Below are positions 17,768 through 25,832 of a stretch of DNA of 32,752 nucleotides, in pieces (position 1 is the stretch's first letter; each line of letters starts with the position of its first letter). The notes under the pieces are model-generated. The model was not told the origin of the DNA. It saw nothing but the letters and a program-made list of their open reading frames with translations, and did not search any database. The position numbers and the translations under genes are program-made. Origin of the DNA: Leptolyngbya sp. Prado105 (GTDB lineage Bacteria; Cyanobacteriota; Cyanobacteriia; Leptolyngbyales; Leptolyngbyaceae); NCBI GenBank assembly GCA_025454375.1, contig JALOOO010000025.1:1-32752 (forward strand). The letters run 5' to 3'.

Positions 17768-18505
17768 CTAATTCGCTTCGATTCGAGCTTGTAATGCTTC
17801 GTATTGTGCTTTAAATTCGGGATTATATTGCATTGCCGCTTCCGCCGCTTTGAGCGCTTGACTCAACTCACCCATTTTTTCTAGCGTCTTGATTTGATAG
17901 TGGCGGGCGTAATTCATTGAATAGGGATCGCCCTGGGCGTTTGCGATGGAAGCATTGAGTAATTTGATCGCGTCTTCGTAGCGTCCCAGTTTGTAATGGG
18001 CAAATCCCAGATCGCCGAGAACATGGGCATTGTTGGGAACATATCGCAGATAGGAATTTAGAGAGACGATCGCGGCTTCATATCGTCCGAGTTGCAGCAG
18101 GGTGTCGCCGCGTTCGTGGGCTAGATCGCGATAGTCGGGACGCAGGGCGTAAGCACGATCGTAACTTTCGAGTGCGGCTTCAAAGCGTTGATGTTTTGCC
18201 AGCGCTAAGCCGCGTTCGTGCCAGAGGCGAAAATCATTCGGGTGATGTTTTAGACCTGCTTCGTAAGTCGCGATCGCACCTTCGAGATCTTTTGCGCCTT
18301 CAAGCTGCTTGCCGTGACCGAGCCAGTGCAGCGCTTGGGTGAAGGGTTGCGCCTGGGATGGAGCTTTTGGCTGGCGGAGCGCACGACTGGCAAGAGCAAT
18401 CCCGAACGCGATTAGCACAATTCCCCAGCTAACGATTGGAGAATCGGGAGTAATAGGACTCGATGGATTGGACGGTTCAGAACTCGTGAAGGTGCGTTGC
18501 GACAT
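17768..18505 (-). CDS. TPR-repeat protein with N-terminal membrane anchor
   Basis: A 245-residue protein with a Ser/Pro/Thr-rich N terminus, one membrane helix (about 24-42) and then four to five tetratricopeptide repeats (about 55-240), for example a unit starting AIATYEAGLKHHPNDFRLW and one with ALESYDRAYALRPDY. The pattern W/G/Y/A/P at the standard TPR positions is regular. Such proteins act as docking scaffolds; no partner can be named from context. It lies upstream of the oxidoreductase on the same strand with 48 bases to that gene's preferred start, so co-transcription is likely. Confidence 0.88.
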   Translation of the reverse strand: MSQRTFTSSEPSNPSSPITPDSPIVSWGIVLIAFGIALASRALRQPKAPSQAQPFTQALHWLGHGKQLEGAKDLEGAIATYEAGLKHHPNDFRLWHERGLALAKHQRFEAALESYDRAYALRPDYRDLAHERGDTLLQLGRYEAAIVSLNSYLRYVPNNAHVLGDLGFAHYKLGRYEDAIKLLNASIANAQGDPYSMNYARHYQIKTLEKMGELSQALKAAEAAMQYNPEFKAQYEALQARIEAN

Positions 18506-18593
18506 AATTTAAGAGATATGCCTAAAGTGTGCTTCCAATCTAGCACTACTGACTTTGGAGATTGGAGGGTGTAATTGTCAAAACCTGAAACGA

Positions 18594-18622
18594 TTCGCCC
18601 TTTACAGCATACTTAGGGCGAA
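18594..18622 (-). terminator. Hairpin overlapping the stop of the PA14/beta-helix gene
   Basis: Arms 18594-18601 and 18615-18622 pair perfectly over 8 bp (TTCGCCCT/AGGGCGAA) around a 13-base loop. The minus-strand stop codon TAA (18613-18615) overlaps the base of the hairpin. It is in the right place to end the beta-helix transcript, with only a weak T-rich tail (TCGTTTC). Confidence 0.5.
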
Positions 18623-20376
18623 AATTCGATCGCGCCAATGTCTTGAATGCCTGCTCTAGGTCGCTGCATAAAATCGACTTGCACTTCAGGACGTACCGCT
18701 CCCGCATCAATCGCAGGACTATTCGATCGCAATCTAAAATCACGCTTTGCTGGATCGACAAACTGCGGATCTTTTCCAAAAATATTGCCCTGACCCAAGC
18801 CTGTATAGTTATCAGAGTTGTAGATCAGATTATTCTCAAAGCGGATATCGCGTTTTGATTGAAAGATTGTGTTCACCTTCTTGCCCGGTTGTGGAACCAT
18901 GATGTTGTTGAGGACAGTCACGCGATCGCTAAAACTTGCCACAATTTCGCCATAGTGCGTGTCTGGATTCTGCGAATTTTGATAGGTCGTATTATTGATT
19001 ACATCGACATTCTCGCTGCTAAAGACTTGGATTCCGGCGGCTCCATTGTTGTAAACCAGATTGTTATCTACAAGAGTTCTACCCCGATAGGGAAGTTTAG
19101 ACGATCGCTCTTGAGTGTTTTTGCCATCGTCTAAGATAATCCCGTTGCCTTCGGTGACTTGCCCAGCTTCCCACCAGGGGACGAAGCTATTGTTGTCGTA
19201 TACTTCATTGCCTCGAATGATCATCTTGTAATCATTGGTATTGTCGTCTGAATTCCAGTTATAGATGACTGAAATTCCACTTGCGCCGTTAGAAGTATAA
19301 AGTCCATTGTTGTAGACTTTATTGTTCTCGATCGTAATGTAGTCTCCTCGGTTGACTCCAATCCCTCCACCGCCAAAGCCATGAATGCGGTTGTCTCGGA
19401 TTTCAATATGGTGCGGATTGAACTTGTAATTTCCATTGCTCTCACCGGATGGATAGATTGCAATGCCATTGTTATTGACAGAGGTATTGTTGAGATTGCC
19501 TCTCTGAGAAAGTGCATACTCTAGTGAAGTATTTTTGTTGTTGCCTTCTAGCTCTAAACCTGCAATTCGCACATAGGAAGACCCTTGCACATTGATGGCA
19601 TAGCGGCTGCGGGACTCGATTTTCGGGCGATGTCCAGGAAAAGCTTTAATCGTCGTCCACTGATTCGGTGAGCCATTCTTCTCATAGATGAGCAGCACTT
19701 CCCTGTCAGAATTTGTACTATAAGTCCCGTTCATCACATAGATTGTGTCGCCTGTAGCAATGCGATCGCCTGCTTTCTGCAATGTCCGAAACGCTGTCTC
19801 TGGACTTTCTCCATTGTTCTCGTCACTGCCTGCACCAGAGACATAGTAAATCCGTCCAGAGCCTTGGGCACGCGCTTGCATCATCGATTGCTCGATCGTA
19901 GAAAGCTGGGTGGGTGGAATAATTTGGGCAGCTTGGCTTGTACTTTCCCAGCCGAGCTTCACTGTTGCGACTCCGGCTTCATTGAAGTACTCCAGCCGAA
20001 TGTCGTACTGTTGATTTGCTTGTAAGCTAATCACTGCTTGATCACGTTTCACCGGATGAGCATCCCAATGATCAATTAACAACTGATTGTTCACCCATAG
20101 CCTCACTCCATCATCCGATTCTGTCGTAAAGGTATAAGTTTCACTCTGTTTGGGTTGAATCTTCCCACTCCAACGCGCGCTAAAGCTCTCAGAAACCCGA
20201 GGATTGGGAGTCGATTGCTGCCAGTCAAATTCTACTGTTGGATCGATCCGAGTTAGAACAGATGAGCCACTGAGCGTTTTGTTATTAAAAAAATCAGCCT
20301 GTAATCCTGCTTGATAGTTTCGCACTGCATAGCTCTGTAAATCCAAACTGGACTGAGCGATAAAATCAGGCAACAT
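18613..20376 (-). CDS. PA14-domain plus right-handed beta-helix protein
   Basis: A 587-residue protein from ATG 20376 (MLPDFIAQSS); a further in-frame ATG at 20535 would add 53 cysteine- and arginine-rich residues that look non-coding, so I reject it. First comes a PA14 domain (about 20-155: GLQADFFNNKTLSG, FTTESDDGVRLWVNNQLLIDHW, LEYFNEAGVATVKLGW), a carbohydrate-binding beta-sandwich. Then a parallel beta-helix (about 180-565) with many ENN/YNN turns (ITIENNKVYNN, LVDNNLVYNN, DVINNTTYQN), closing with SPAIDAGA and DIGAIEF, typical of secreted polysaccharide-active or adhesive proteins. No signal peptide is evident from either start, which is odd for such domains. Function is unproven; polysaccharide binding or cleavage is a reasonable inference. 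Confidence 0.85.
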   Translation of the reverse strand: MLPDFIAQSSLDLQSYAVRNYQAGLQADFFNNKTLSGSSVLTRIDPTVEFDWQQSTPNPRVSESFSARWSGKIQPKQSETYTFTTESDDGVRLWVNNQLLIDHWDAHPVKRDQAVISLQANQQYDIRLEYFNEAGVATVKLGWESTSQAAQIIPPTQLSTIEQSMMQARAQGSGRIYYVSGAGSDENNGESPETAFRTLQKAGDRIATGDTIYVMNGTYSTNSDREVLLIYEKNGSPNQWTTIKAFPGHRPKIESRSRYAINVQGSSYVRIAGLELEGNNKNTSLEYALSQRGNLNNTSVNNNGIAIYPSGESNGNYKFNPHHIEIRDNRIHGFGGGGIGVNRGDYITIENNKVYNNGLYTSNGASGISVIYNWNSDDNTNDYKMIIRGNEVYDNNSFVPWWEAGQVTEGNGIILDDGKNTQERSSKLPYRGRTLVDNNLVYNNGAAGIQVFSSENVDVINNTTYQNSQNPDTHYGEIVASFSDRVTVLNNIMVPQPGKKVNTIFQSKRDIRFENNLIYNSDNYTGLGQGNIFGKDPQFVDPAKRDFRLRSNSPAIDAGAVRPEVQVDFMQRPRAGIQDIGAIEFSP

Positions 20377-20649
20377 ATGCAATTCTCGAAAAGGGTGAAC
20401 AGAGCCTGGTAGAGCAACCCTTCTCCGAAAAAATAACTTCAATAGTGTGTCACACCTGTCTGCATAATGTAACAGTACGCAACGATCCCAGCATGTAAAA
20501 CTTAAAACAAAGCACCAGCGGCAGGTTCGTCTCAACGTGAATCACGACAGAAACATCAGATGATACATGTCGAAGGATCAGCCAGGAAGTAAACTAAAGC
20601 AATATCAGAGGCAACCTTCGCGACCCTTGCTAGAGGTAAAAAAATTAAC

Positions 20650-21966
20650 ATGACAACGCATGAAGATTCAACGTCACTCAAACGAGTTTTCGGGCTACCA
20701 GCGCTTGTTATATACGGAGTTGGTGACATTTTGGGGGCTGGGATTTATGCCGTGATTGGAGATATCACCAAGCCGTCTGCTTCACTGGTTTGGGTTTCAT
20801 TTATTGTGGCAATGGTTGTTGCTGCCTTTACTGCCTTGAGCTATGCCGAATTAGGAGGACGATTGCCTCGCTGTGGAGGGGTTGCTCACTTTGTGCATCA
20901 AGCTTTTCGCACAGAATGGCTTTCGGTACTGGTGGGCTGGTTAATGTTTTGCACCTGCTTGGTGTCGATGGCAACGATTTCTAAAGCATTTGCAGGCTAT
21001 CTCATGGCATCTCTGCCCGGTCTTCCGGAATGGTTTCTGATCATTTCGCTGTTTGCTGCGTTGGGGTATGTCAATTTTCGAGGCATGAAAGAATCTTCTC
21101 TGCTGAATTTGATTTGTACGGTGGTGGAAGTTTCTGGACTCTTGATTGTAATTTTAGTTGCAGGATCTTTTCTATTTGGTGGGGCAGCAGCAGCAGCAGC
21201 GCCAGTTACTTTTACTGAGCCTGCATTAGGGTGGACAGGAATTATCAATGGAGCCTCGATCGCGTTTTATGCGTTTATTGGCTTTGAGGATATTGTGAAT
21301 GTTGCTGAAGAAGTCAAAGATCCTGAGCGCAATGTTCCGAGAGGCATTGTGTTGTCGCTGGCGATCGCGGGTGTGATTTATATTGCAGTTTCTTGGTTAG
21401 CAGTTCAGGTGCTTAATCCTGCTGAGCTTTCTGCTTCAAATGCACCGCTTCTGAGTGTGGTGAGTCGCGCCCAGCCCAATTTCCCAAAACTAATTTTTAC
21501 GTTAATTCCAATTTTTGCCGTGATGAATACGGCATTGCTCAATTTTGTCACGGCTTCCCGGTTGGTGTTTGGGATGGCGCGAGAAGGGTTAATTCCAGCT
21601 TGGGCAGGGAAGCTGCATCCTGAGCGAGCAACGCCTTATCGAGCAATTTTAGTAATTTTAGCGATCGTCACAGTCATTGCACTGGCTGGAACACGAGAGC
21701 TTTTAGCAGGCACAACTGCTACGCTGATTTTGATTATGTTTGTTTTGACTAACCTGTCTCTACTCGTGATTAAGCAGCGAGAGCCGATCATTTCTGGATT
21801 TCGGGTGCCAATCGCTGTTCCTGTGATCGCGATGTTACTCAATCTCGTCCTGATTGTCTATGCTCAGCAAAAGAGCCACTTTTTCGCATTAGGCTTTATG
21901 GGGATCGGGATTCTGCTAATCTTGCTTCAGAATGCGGTCAGAAAACGACAGTTGCCGAGTATTTGA
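20650..21966 (+). CDS. APC-superfamily amino acid permease
   Basis: A 438-residue membrane protein with about 12 hydrophobic segments. The first helix has the unwound substrate-binding motif GVGDILGAGIYAVIG, and later IAFYAFIGFEDIVNVAEEVKDPERNVPRGI matches the APC signature between helices 6 and 7. It would import an amino acid or related amine across the plasma membrane, probably by H+ symport; the substrate cannot be read from sequence. A run of alanines (AAAAAAP) in the loop after helix 5 comes from a GCA/GCG repeat near 21185. The start has a reasonable ribosome site, AGAGGT, and lies divergent from the beta-helix gene. Confidence 0.93.
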   Translation: MTTHEDSTSLKRVFGLPALVIYGVGDILGAGIYAVIGDITKPSASLVWVSFIVAMVVAAFTALSYAELGGRLPRCGGVAHFVHQAFRTEWLSVLVGWLMFCTCLVSMATISKAFAGYLMASLPGLPEWFLIISLFAALGYVNFRGMKESSLLNLICTVVEVSGLLIVILVAGSFLFGGAAAAAAPVTFTEPALGWTGIINGASIAFYAFIGFEDIVNVAEEVKDPERNVPRGIVLSLAIAGVIYIAVSWLAVQVLNPAELSASNAPLLSVVSRAQPNFPKLIFTLIPIFAVMNTALLNFVTASRLVFGMAREGLIPAWAGKLHPERATPYRAILVILAIVTVIALAGTRELLAGTTATLILIMFVLTNLSLLVIKQREPIISGFRVPIAVPVIAMLLNLVLIVYAQQKSHFFALGFMGIGILLILLQNAVRKRQLPSI

Positions 21967-22036
21967 GAAGGTTGACGCTGATCCTGACAAACATTAAAAG
22001 ACTCGAAACATTTGCCCCATCAGGTGAAAGGCTCAG

Positions 22037-22042
22037 TATAAT
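22037..22042 (+). promoter_or_regulatory. TATAAT -10 box upstream of the structured leader
   Basis: A perfect TATAAT consensus with a weak -35 candidate, TTGCCC (22012-22017), at 19-base spacing. Initiation about 7 bases downstream would place the 5' end at the base of the stem that begins at 22044. Confidence 0.5.
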
Positions 22043-22043
22043 T

Positions 22044-22119
22044 GCAGCTTCGGAAAAGGCGAGGGGTTCGCGAGATTGTTACGGGGAGCAATCGCCCAAG
22101 CCTTGATTTTCCGAACTGC
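22044..22119 (+). ncRNA. Candidate three-way-junction RNA (leader or small RNA)
   Basis: An outer stem GCAG-C-TTCGGAAAA (22044-22057) / TTTTCCGAACTGC (22107-22119) of 13 bp with one bulge encloses two hairpins: GCGA-GGGGT-TCGC (22059-22071) and GATTGTT-ACGGGG-AGCAATC (22074-22093). Both hairpin loops carry GGGG. A competing pairing, GGCGA (22058-22062) with TCGCC (22092-22096), would break both inner hairpins, as in a switching leader. It starts within a few bases of the expected transcription start and ends 47 bases before the ATG of the next gene. I cannot match it to a named family. Confidence 0.45.
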
Positions 22120-22166
22120 TAGCCAAACCTTTGAATCTGTAAACTCTATAACCGAATTGTGTCATC

Positions 22167-22751
22167 ATGCTTACACTTTTAGGCATTCCCCGCTTCGAGC
22201 AATATGTCTTGAATATGGCATTGGTTCATCTGTGCGATCGCGAAAGTCATGTGGGACATCTCACTCGGCAACTCAATGCAGCAGATGAAGCGATTCAGCA
22301 AGTTACAATCTACATTCCGCATCCAGAGCAGCAATATGATGGCATGTCTCTCGAAGCTGGACTGTCTCAGGGCTACAACATTGAAGTTGATGCCGTTCTC
22401 GATCGCGCTCGGATTCCCTATGTGATTCCGAGAGGCGCACAGTTTGTCAGGATTTTAAGACAGAAAGGGCTAGATCAAGGATTTAATTTAGCAGCAGTCG
22501 GGTTATTTGTTCGCCCTCTAGCGATTTTGAAGCTAGACCTGATTGTGAATATTGAAGAAGCAGACTATCAAACGATCGCAGTTCGACATCCTGTAATTCG
22601 AGACTATCCGAGCGATTGGGAACAGAAGCTGAATCAATTTCTCCAGCAAGAAATCCCGAATGAAGCTTTGCCAAATTTAGCAGGATACGTCGATCGAGCG
22701 ATGAACTCGGACTATACGCCGCCAAATTGGACACAGATTTCAATGGATTAG
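22167..22751 (+). CDS. Conserved hypothetical protein, soluble
   Basis: A 194-residue soluble protein without a signal peptide or membrane segment. I do not recognise a domain. Visible features are an alpha-helical start (RFEQYVLNMALVHLCDRESH), a strand VTIYIPHPEQQYDGM, a central IPYVIPRGAQFVRILRQKGLDQGFNLAAVG-like alpha/beta stretch and an acidic tail ending YTPPNWTQISMD. The gene sits alone behind the structured leader and TATAAT box, and a bidirectional hairpin separates it from the anti-sigma gene. Confidence 0.72.
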   Translation: MLTLLGIPRFEQYVLNMALVHLCDRESHVGHLTRQLNAADEAIQQVTIYIPHPEQQYDGMSLEAGLSQGYNIEVDAVLDRARIPYVIPRGAQFVRILRQKGLDQGFNLAAVGLFVRPLAILKLDLIVNIEEADYQTIAVRHPVIRDYPSDWEQKLNQFLQQEIPNEALPNLAGYVDRAMNSDYTPPNWTQISMD

Positions 22752-22756
22752 ACTGA

Positions 22757-22789
22757 ACTGAGATCGCTTAAAAGATAAGTGATCTCGGT
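22757..22789. terminator. Bidirectional terminator between convergent genes
   Basis: Arms 22757-22769 and 22777-22789 make a 13-bp stem (two G-T pairs) around the 7-base loop AAAAGAT. It fills the gap between the stops of the 22167-22751 (+) gene and the anti-sigma gene (-). Confidence 0.65.
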
Positions 22790-22796
22790 ATCTCTT

Positions 22797-23588
22797 TCAG
22801 GTTCGACTTTGCATGATGACAGGACCGCCCTTCGTCGTTGGATCGCTCAGCGCATCGATCGTAATAAACATCTGAGTCGGATTCTTACCGCAAATACTGG
22901 CAGAAGGAGTAAGCTGGACGAAGCCTTGAGCATTGCTATTAAACTGACCACAATATGCAAGCGTTGTTTCGACAGGGACTTTTGCCCAAAGTCGATAGAT
23001 CTTGCCAGAGGGCAATTCGGGAAGATTTTGCACCACAATGATCACTTTATTTTGATCAGATGACATCATCAAACTTCCAGACGCTGCATTTGCGCGATCA
23101 GAACCTTGTAGAGAATAGACCAACGTTCCAGGCTGCTGCAACGTATTCAATACAGGACGAATCGTTTGATTTTGAAGCTTTGCTTGCTGGAGATCGCGCG
23201 CTAAAGTTTCGACACGAGAATTGGCTTGCTGGAGTTGAGTATTGAGCGAAGTAACTCGCCACCCCAAAATGAGGAGCATTGTGCTAGCAGCGATTACTGA
23301 TCCAAGTCCTGCAACCCGCTTAAATCGATGCATGAACAGAGTGGGTTGAGCAGATGAATGATCCTCGGCTCCTAAAATTCGATCGCGCAGATCTGCTGAA
23401 GGGTGACGGAGTGGAGCCGATTCTGAAACTAGACTAAACGCATCTTGAAATGCCTCAACTTCTTGTTGTAGCTCAGGATGCTCCTTAAGTAACCGTTCAA
23501 CGAGGACGGCTTCCTCAGAGCTAAGATTGCCAAGGACATACCCTGCAATCAATTCCTGCCAATTTTCCGGGAGTTCTGCGCTGACCAT
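22797..23588 (-). CDS. RskA-like anti-sigma factor
   Basis: A 263-residue protein: a cytoplasmic N-terminal anti-sigma part (about 1-75; ELIAGYVLGNLSSEEA resembles the helical YALGALxxEE motif of RskA/ChrR-type regulators), one membrane helix (about 92-110), a short coiled stretch (about 112-140) and an extracytoplasmic RskA C-terminal domain (about 150-260; LPSGKIYRLWAKV, GGPVIM). RskA proteins hold their ECF sigma factor at the membrane until regulated proteolysis. It follows the sigma gene with an 11-base gap, which is the standard sigma/anti-sigma operon. Confidence 0.9.
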   Translation of the reverse strand: MVSAELPENWQELIAGYVLGNLSSEEAVLVERLLKEHPELQQEVEAFQDAFSLVSESAPLRHPSADLRDRILGAEDHSSAQPTLFMHRFKRVAGLGSVIAASTMLLILGWRVTSLNTQLQQANSRVETLARDLQQAKLQNQTIRPVLNTLQQPGTLVYSLQGSDRANAASGSLMMSSDQNKVIIVVQNLPELPSGKIYRLWAKVPVETTLAYCGQFNSNAQGFVQLTPSASICGKNPTQMFITIDALSDPTTKGGPVIMQSRT

Positions 23589-23599
23589 AGTAGACGATG

Positions 23600-24181
23600 T
23601 TATCGAGAGAATTGAAGGCGTTGGCGGAGTTTAAGGAGTCCTTGACGCGATCGAGTTTTGACAGTCCCTAGCGGCAAGTTTAGGCGTTTGGCAATTTCAG
23701 ATTGGCTAAGTCCTTCATAGTAAGCAATTTCTAAAATTTCACGTTCATTATTGGATAAATCCGTCAAAGCATTGCGAACTTGATCCGATTCTTCACTCGT
23801 CACGAGTTCTTCTAACAACGGTGACGTTTCTTGGTCAGACATCCGCTGCCAGCGTTGCAAAAATCGATATCGAGTCCCTTGAGCGCGGCGTTTGTCGATC
23901 GCTTTCGATCGCGTCACAGTGCTGAGAAACGTTTTGAGCGAACCCCGTGAACTTCGATAAGTATCCTTATGCCAAAAGGTCAGAAAAACATCCTGAGTCA
24001 CGTCTTCGGCTTCTTCAGCGTTGCCCAAAATTCGATAAGCCACACTGTAAACCAGTTGGCAATACCGATCATAGAGAACTGCTAATGCCTGAGTATGTCC
24101 TTCGCGCAGTGCAGCAATCACATACTCATCAGAGTGTTGTTTGAGAGGAGTTAGGTCAGACGGGAGAAAATCAGAAGCCAT
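23600..24181 (-). CDS. ECF-family RNA polymerase sigma factor
   Basis: A 193-residue group 4 sigma factor starting MASDFLPSD; an in-frame ATG at 24262 would add 27 residues with no sigma similarity. Region 2 is at about 20-90 (ALAVLYDRYCQLVYSVAYRILGNAEEAEDVTQDVFLTFW), and region 4 at about 130-185 (LSNNEREILEIAYYEGLSQSEIAKRLNLPLGTVKTR-type helix-turn-helix). It belongs with the SigK/RpoE-like ECFs paired with RskA anti-sigmas. Quoted in short parts, the key words are EEAEDVTQDVF, LSQSEIAKRL and LGTVKTRSRQGLLKLR. The downstream anti-sigma gene and the divergent fasciclin gene suggest a self-contained regulon. Confidence 0.92.
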   Translation of the reverse strand: MASDFLPSDLTPLKQHSDEYVIAALREGHTQALAVLYDRYCQLVYSVAYRILGNAEEAEDVTQDVFLTFWHKDTYRSSRGSLKTFLSTVTRSKAIDKRRAQGTRYRFLQRWQRMSDQETSPLLEELVTSEESDQVRNALTDLSNNEREILEIAYYEGLSQSEIAKRLNLPLGTVKTRSRQGLLKLRQRLQFSR

Positions 24182-24476
24182 TGCGAAATAAAAGCAGTAG
24201 GCGCGTTCTGATTCTACATGTAAGCATTGCATTTCTCCTCTTGGACTCTCTATTTCTAACATGGGAAGCGCGATCGATTGGATGTTTCACTCAAACAAAA
24301 ACTTTCCAATCCGATCTGAGGTGTTCCTCGTATTAGGAAATGAGTGGGCGGAAAAAGCCCGAAACTCAAGAGGATGTTTGAACTGTATCAGCCATCCCTC
24401 TGCGATGCTCCCTCCTAGATTACAAAGAACTTGCAGTCTGTTGGTTTTGATTTCCCTAATCTCAATGAAGTAACTT

Positions 24477-25043
24477 ATGAAAATTCAAGCATTCCGATTG
24501 ACTCAAACGCTTAGTGTTGCGATCGCGCTCACAACGGTACTATTTGGCTTCAGCGCACAAGCAAATGCTTGTCCAAATTCTGCAACAAAGAAAGTATCAG
24601 CATCAACCGTTGCCTCTCAACCGACTCAAGCTAGAACCGTCGTTGATATTGCCGCAGGCAATCCTGCTTTCACGACTTTAGTGCAAGCGGTGCAAGCAGC
24701 AGGATTGGTGGAAACCTTATCAGGTAATGGTCCTTTTACTGTTTTTGCTCCCACCAATGAGGCGTTTGCGGCACTTCCGCAAGGGACGTTAGAAAAATTA
24801 CTTCAGCCTGAGAATCGCGAAACCTTGCGGAAGGTTCTCACGTATCATGTTGTTTCAGGTGATTTGATGTCAAAGGATTTGCGTTCGGGTAACGTTGCGA
24901 CAGTAGAAGGAAGTTCAGTTGCGGTTCAAGTTCGCGACAAGAAAGTAAAAGTCAACAATGCGAATGTCATCAATGCGGATATTGATGCAAGCAATGGGGT
25001 AGTTCACGTGATCGATCGTGTCATCCTTCCTCCTGATCTATAA
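24477..25043 (+). CDS. Secreted fasciclin (FAS1) domain protein
   Basis: A 188-residue protein with a signal peptide (about 1-30, ending near SAQANA) and one FAS1 domain (about 52-187). The two FAS1 blocks are clear: [17 protein letters not shown] (H1) and [14 protein letters not shown] (H2), with the YHVV motif between them. FAS1 domains mediate adhesion or matrix contacts at the cell surface. Its closest functional parallels by layout are mycobacterial MPT70/MPT83, which are also single-FAS1 exported proteins controlled by an ECF sigma/RskA pair. The 295 bases between it and the sigma start hold the promoter region for both; I could not identify an ECF consensus there with confidence. Confidence 0.93.
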   Translation: MKIQAFRLTQTLSVAIALTTVLFGFSAQANACPNSATKKVSASTVASQPTQARTVVDIAAGNPAFTTLVQAVQAAGLVETLSGNGPFTVFAPTNEAFAALPQGTLEKLLQPENRETLRKVLTYHVVSGDLMSKDLRSGNVATVEGSSVAVQVRDKKVKVNNANVINADIDASNGVVHVIDRVILPPDL

Positions 25044-25080
25044 CCTCTAAAAGCAGAAATCGATCTTCTAAGGGGACTTG

Positions 25081-25665
25081 CTAGGCTTGCTTGCCGCTTT
25101 CCCCTTTGATCACAGCAGAAGCAATCAAATGCGCGAGTCTTAACGGTTCGGGAACATGTCCTCGATCGGTGACTCGCGCTAAAACTTTTGACGTAATTTC
25201 GGGCGTTGCACCCGCGACTTGGAAGACAAACGGAGCCGACTCGTAAATGATCCCAGCGCGGGAGATCATCTCTAATCGGCGTTCTGGTTCAGGCAGTCGT
25301 CTTAAGGCATATTCTACTTTTTCGAGTTTGGGATAGCGACGCATCACACTCACACAGGGAATCGCGATCGCATTTGACAATGCAGGCAGATCGACAATAT
25401 TAAACCCACCGAGTGAGATGCCATCGAGTAAAACAATGTGCAATTGGGGTAAGAATTTACTTTTGAGTAAAACATTCGCGATCGTCTCTGTTGCATCCCA
25501 GCCATCGGGTTGAATCTCACTCCACAGCATCCCCTCGAAACGGGTTCCGGCACAGACGATTCCAGCAATGGGGACAGGCTGACCCGATTTACGAATGAAA
25601 GGAGCATCATCAAAGCCGATCGCCCGAATTAAGCGGTTTTGTTCAATTAGAGTTTCGAGATTCAT
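25081..25665 (-). CDS. DUF99 family protein
   Basis: A 194-residue protein. The start IRAIGFDDAPF, the VCAGTRFEGMLW segment, LLDGISLGGFNIVD and IPCVSVMRRYP are the DUF99 core, a family related in fold to endonuclease V but without an assigned role and best known from archaea. The ending EPLRLAHLIASAVIKGESG is also family-like. It is convergent with the fasciclin gene. No function is claimed. Confidence 0.88.
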   Translation of the reverse strand: MNLETLIEQNRLIRAIGFDDAPFIRKSGQPVPIAGIVCAGTRFEGMLWSEIQPDGWDATETIANVLLKSKFLPQLHIVLLDGISLGGFNIVDLPALSNAIAIPCVSVMRRYPKLEKVEYALRRLPEPERRLEMISRAGIIYESAPFVFQVAGATPEITSKVLARVTDRGHVPEPLRLAHLIASAVIKGESGKQA

Positions 25666-25732
25666 TGCGTTAAGCGTTGCAGGTTCTATTATTTTGACGC
25701 TTCAGCCTAAATCTCAGATAGCAATGTTTGCA

Positions 25733-25816
25733 CGATAACGACCAAGATAAGCGGCGAGGAATGAGCTAGAACGAAGCGCAGAGTCTTTAAATCGCCGCCT
25801 CATCGACTTGTTAGCT
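25733..25816 (-). repeat. attC-like integron recombination site
   Basis: Read on the minus strand, 16 bases after the toxin stop: R''-like AGCTAAC (25816-25810), spacer AAGTC, L'' GATGAGGCGGCGA, a 34-base variable region, L' TCGCCGCTTATC, spacer TTGGTC and R'-like GTTATCG (25739-25733). L'' and L' pair throughout if one G in L'' is left extrahelical, with a single G-T pair; the spacers of 5 and 6 bases do not pair; and the AAC/GTT triplets face each other at equal distance. This is the architecture of a cassette attC site, 84 bases long. The R boxes match the RYYYAAC/GTTRRRY consensus only in part. Confidence 0.5.
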
Positions 25817-25832
25817 GGCTTGCCACAGCCAA

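Noticed and set aside
20377-20535. N-terminal extension of the beta-helix protein from ATG 20535
   Set aside because: Rich in Cys and Arg with no domain or signal-peptide character; it looks like untranslated leader.
21183-21203. GCA/GCG repeat as a functional microsatellite
   Set aside because: It simply encodes a short alanine run in a loop of the permease; in-frame and short.
22044-22119. The 76-base element as a tRNA gene
   Set aside because: Length fits, but there is no T-loop, anticodon arm or cloverleaf on either strand.
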